64,000 nt of DNA from JAJDOD01 sp050299835 (GTDB taxonomy: Bacteria > Pseudomonadota > Alphaproteobacteria > Rhodobacterales > Rhodobacteraceae). The notes under the pieces are model-generated. The model had not been told where the DNA came from. It made no database searches and worked only from the letters and a program-made list of their open reading frames with translations. Shown piece after piece: positions 62,849-64,000 of the stretch. Every line of letters starts with the position of its first letter. Positions within the stretch are counted from its first letter, which is position 1. Made by a program: the position numbers and the translations under genes. The stretch is taken from positions 62,001-126,000 of the forward strand of contig JBNKWP010000003.1 of NCBI GenBank assembly GCA_050299835.1, given 5' to 3'.

Positions 62849-64000
62849 ATGACCATCAAATCCTCGATCCTGGACACCATCGGCAACACGCCGGTGATCC
62901 GCATCAACAACATCGCACCCGAAGGCGTCGAGATGTTCGTCAAGCTTGAAGCCGCCAATCCGGGCGGGTCGGTGAAGGACCGGCTTGCGCTTTCCATCAT
63001 CGAGGCCGCCGAGAAGGATGGTTCGCTCAAACCCGGGCAGACGGTCGTGGAAGCGACATCCGGCAATACCGGCATCGGGCTCGCCGTTGTCTGCGCGCAG
63101 AAGGGCTATCCGCTGGTCGTGACCATGGCGGAGAGCTTCAGCGTGGAGCGCCGCAAGTTGATGCGGTTCCTCGGCGCCAAGGTCGTGCTGACGCCAGCTT
63201 CGGAAAAAGGCACCGGCATGGTCAGGAAAGCGCGTGAGCTGGCCGAGACCCACGGCTGGTTCCTGGCCCGGCAGTTCGAGAACCCGGCGAACGCCGAGAT
63301 TCATGCGAATACGACCGGCGTTGAGATCATCGAGGATTTCGGCGCGAACGGACTGGATTACTTCGTGAGCGGCTTCGGGACGGGCGGCACCCTGACCGGT
63401 GTGTCGCGCCGATTGCGGGCCGACAGCCCCAAGACGCGGATCGTCGCGGTCGAGCCGGAAAACGCGATGTTGCTGACCAACGATCACGTGCAAGCGTATA
63501 ACGACGATGGCAGCGCCGCTGCCGCCCACCCGGCCTGGCGGCCCCATCCGATGCAGGGCTGGACGCCGGACTTCATCCCGCAGGTCGTGCAGGAGGCACT
63601 GGCCGAGAAGCGCATCGACGTCTACCAGCCGATTGGTGGTGGCGCAGCGATGCAGGCTTCGCGCGATTTGGCGCAGAAGGAAGGTATCTTCGTTGGTATT
63701 TCTGCCGGGGCGACCTTTGCCGCGGCGCTGGAAGTGGCGAAGACCGCGCCGAAGGGATCGAAGATCCTCGCGATGTTGCCCGATACGGGCGAGCGCTATC
63801 TGTCGACACCGCTTTTCGAAGACATCAGCGTCGAGATGAACAAGGACGAGCACGCGATCAGCCGCTCGACCGACACCATCCGGTTCGATATCTCAGCCGT
63901 GGGCGGCGCTCCCTCCTTCCCCCCTGCCGATGACGAGGCTTTGGCCGAGGTGCGCGAGACGGCTGAGGCGACGCCGGTGCTGATGTACGTGTTGGAATGG
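62849..64000 (+). CDS. cysK: Cysteine synthase with C-terminal extension, 3' end cut by window
   Basis: 384 codons are present from the ATG at 62849 and the frame is open at base 64000. PLP-dependent O-acetylserine sulfhydrylase features: PLP lysine K43 in NPGGSVKDRLALSI, the substrate loop T70-SGNTG, and the phosphate-binding GTGGTLTGV. Ordinary CysK ends near residue 320 (GERYLSTPLFEDI). Here the chain continues with an acidic linker and begins a new strand PVLMYVLEW at the window edge, which looks like the first strand of a glutaredoxin domain just before its CxxC. That fusion is inference because the rest is outside the window. It makes cysteine from O-acetylserine and sulfide. Confidence 0.9.
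   Translation, partial: MTIKSSILDTIGNTPVIRINNIAPEGVEMFVKLEAANPGGSVKDRLALSIIEAAEKDGSLKPGQTVVEATSGNTGIGLAVVCAQKGYPLVVTMAESFSVERRKLMRFLGAKVVLTPASEKGTGMVRKARELAETHGWFLARQFENPANAEIHANTTGVEIIEDFGANGLDYFVSGFGTGGTLTGVSRRLRADSPKTRIVAVEPENAMLLTNDHVQAYNDDGSAAAAHPAWRPHPMQGWTPDFIPQVVQEALAEKRIDVYQPIGGGAAMQASRDLAQKEGIFVGISAGATFAAALEVAKTAPKGSKILAMLPDTGERYLSTPLFEDISVEMNKDEHAISRSTDTIRFDISAVGGAPSFPPADDEALAEVRETAEATPVLMYVLEW

Overview
The window looks like a chromosomal segment of a high-GC marine-type alphaproteobacterium, most likely Rhodobacterales (Roseobacter-like). The reasons are strongly GC-biased codon use, DUF1127 micro-proteins, a rhizobial/roseobacterial-type frcBCA transporter, many short ATGA/TGATG gene overlaps, and several family-typical sugar ABC operons. 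I saw no rRNA, tRNA, CRISPR array, insertion sequence or phage gene.

Layout. (1) 1-5745: end of a conserved three-gene cluster (DUF2126 protein, circularly permuted ATP-grasp/alpha-E protein, transglutaminase). (2) 5758-10269: GlxA/AraC regulator, a secreted small protein, a SAM methyltransferase, a DUF1127 protein and a flavin monooxygenase. (3) 10329-14699: ROK regulator divergent from a fructose-type ABC transporter (frcBCA). (4) 14812-21958: an arabinoside locus with an ArsR-like regulator, GH51 arabinofuranosidase, a CUT1-type ABC transporter and a GFA protein inserted before its ATPase. (5) 22099-31806: an accessory block of two divergent operons. One encodes an LCAT-like lipase, a SCO-like copper/thiol protein, a HEAT-like protein and a tyrosinase. 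The other encodes an EAD-trypsin protease, an EAD-pseudoNTPase and a 952-residue STAND NTPase. (6) 31820-35784: pqiAABC-type MCE lipid-transport operon. (7) 35962-42264: polyol/hexonate operon (CUT2 ABC transporter plus two dehydrogenases) with a divergent double-winged-helix GntR regulator. (8) 42372-47816: SMP-30 lactonase divergent from a CUT2 transporter whose two permeases are fused in one 755-residue chain. (9) 47854-59190: alpha-galactoside-type locus with an AraC regulator, an oligosaccharide ABC transporter, two GH4 glycosidases and a flavin-dependent tryptophan-halogenase homologue between them. (10) 59345-62376: soluble hybrid histidine kinase plus OmpR-type response regulator. (11) 62563-64000: DUF1127 protein, a micro-ORF, and a cysteine synthase that runs off the window with a C-terminal extension.

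How it works together. About two thirds of the window is plant/algal-glycan scavenging. Five binding-protein transporters import mono- and oligosaccharides, and signal-less GH51 and GH4 enzymes cleave them in the cytoplasm. Dehydrogenases and a lactonase feed the products onward, each locus with its own regulator. All five binding-protein genes are followed directly by a strong hairpin, a recurrent design that probably gives excess binding protein over membrane components.

The best candidate for an undescribed system is block 5. Two genes share a homologous N-terminal adaptor that I read as an effector-associated domain (EAD). It links a trypsin-like protease (H176/D241/S310) and a P-loop protein whose Walker A lysine is alanine to an intact STAND ATPase. 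A shared 309-base divergent promoter region places these next to a lipase/tyrosinase/copper-chaperone cassette. I infer a regulated biological-conflict (antiphage or self-killing) device; nothing in the sequence alone proves that function.
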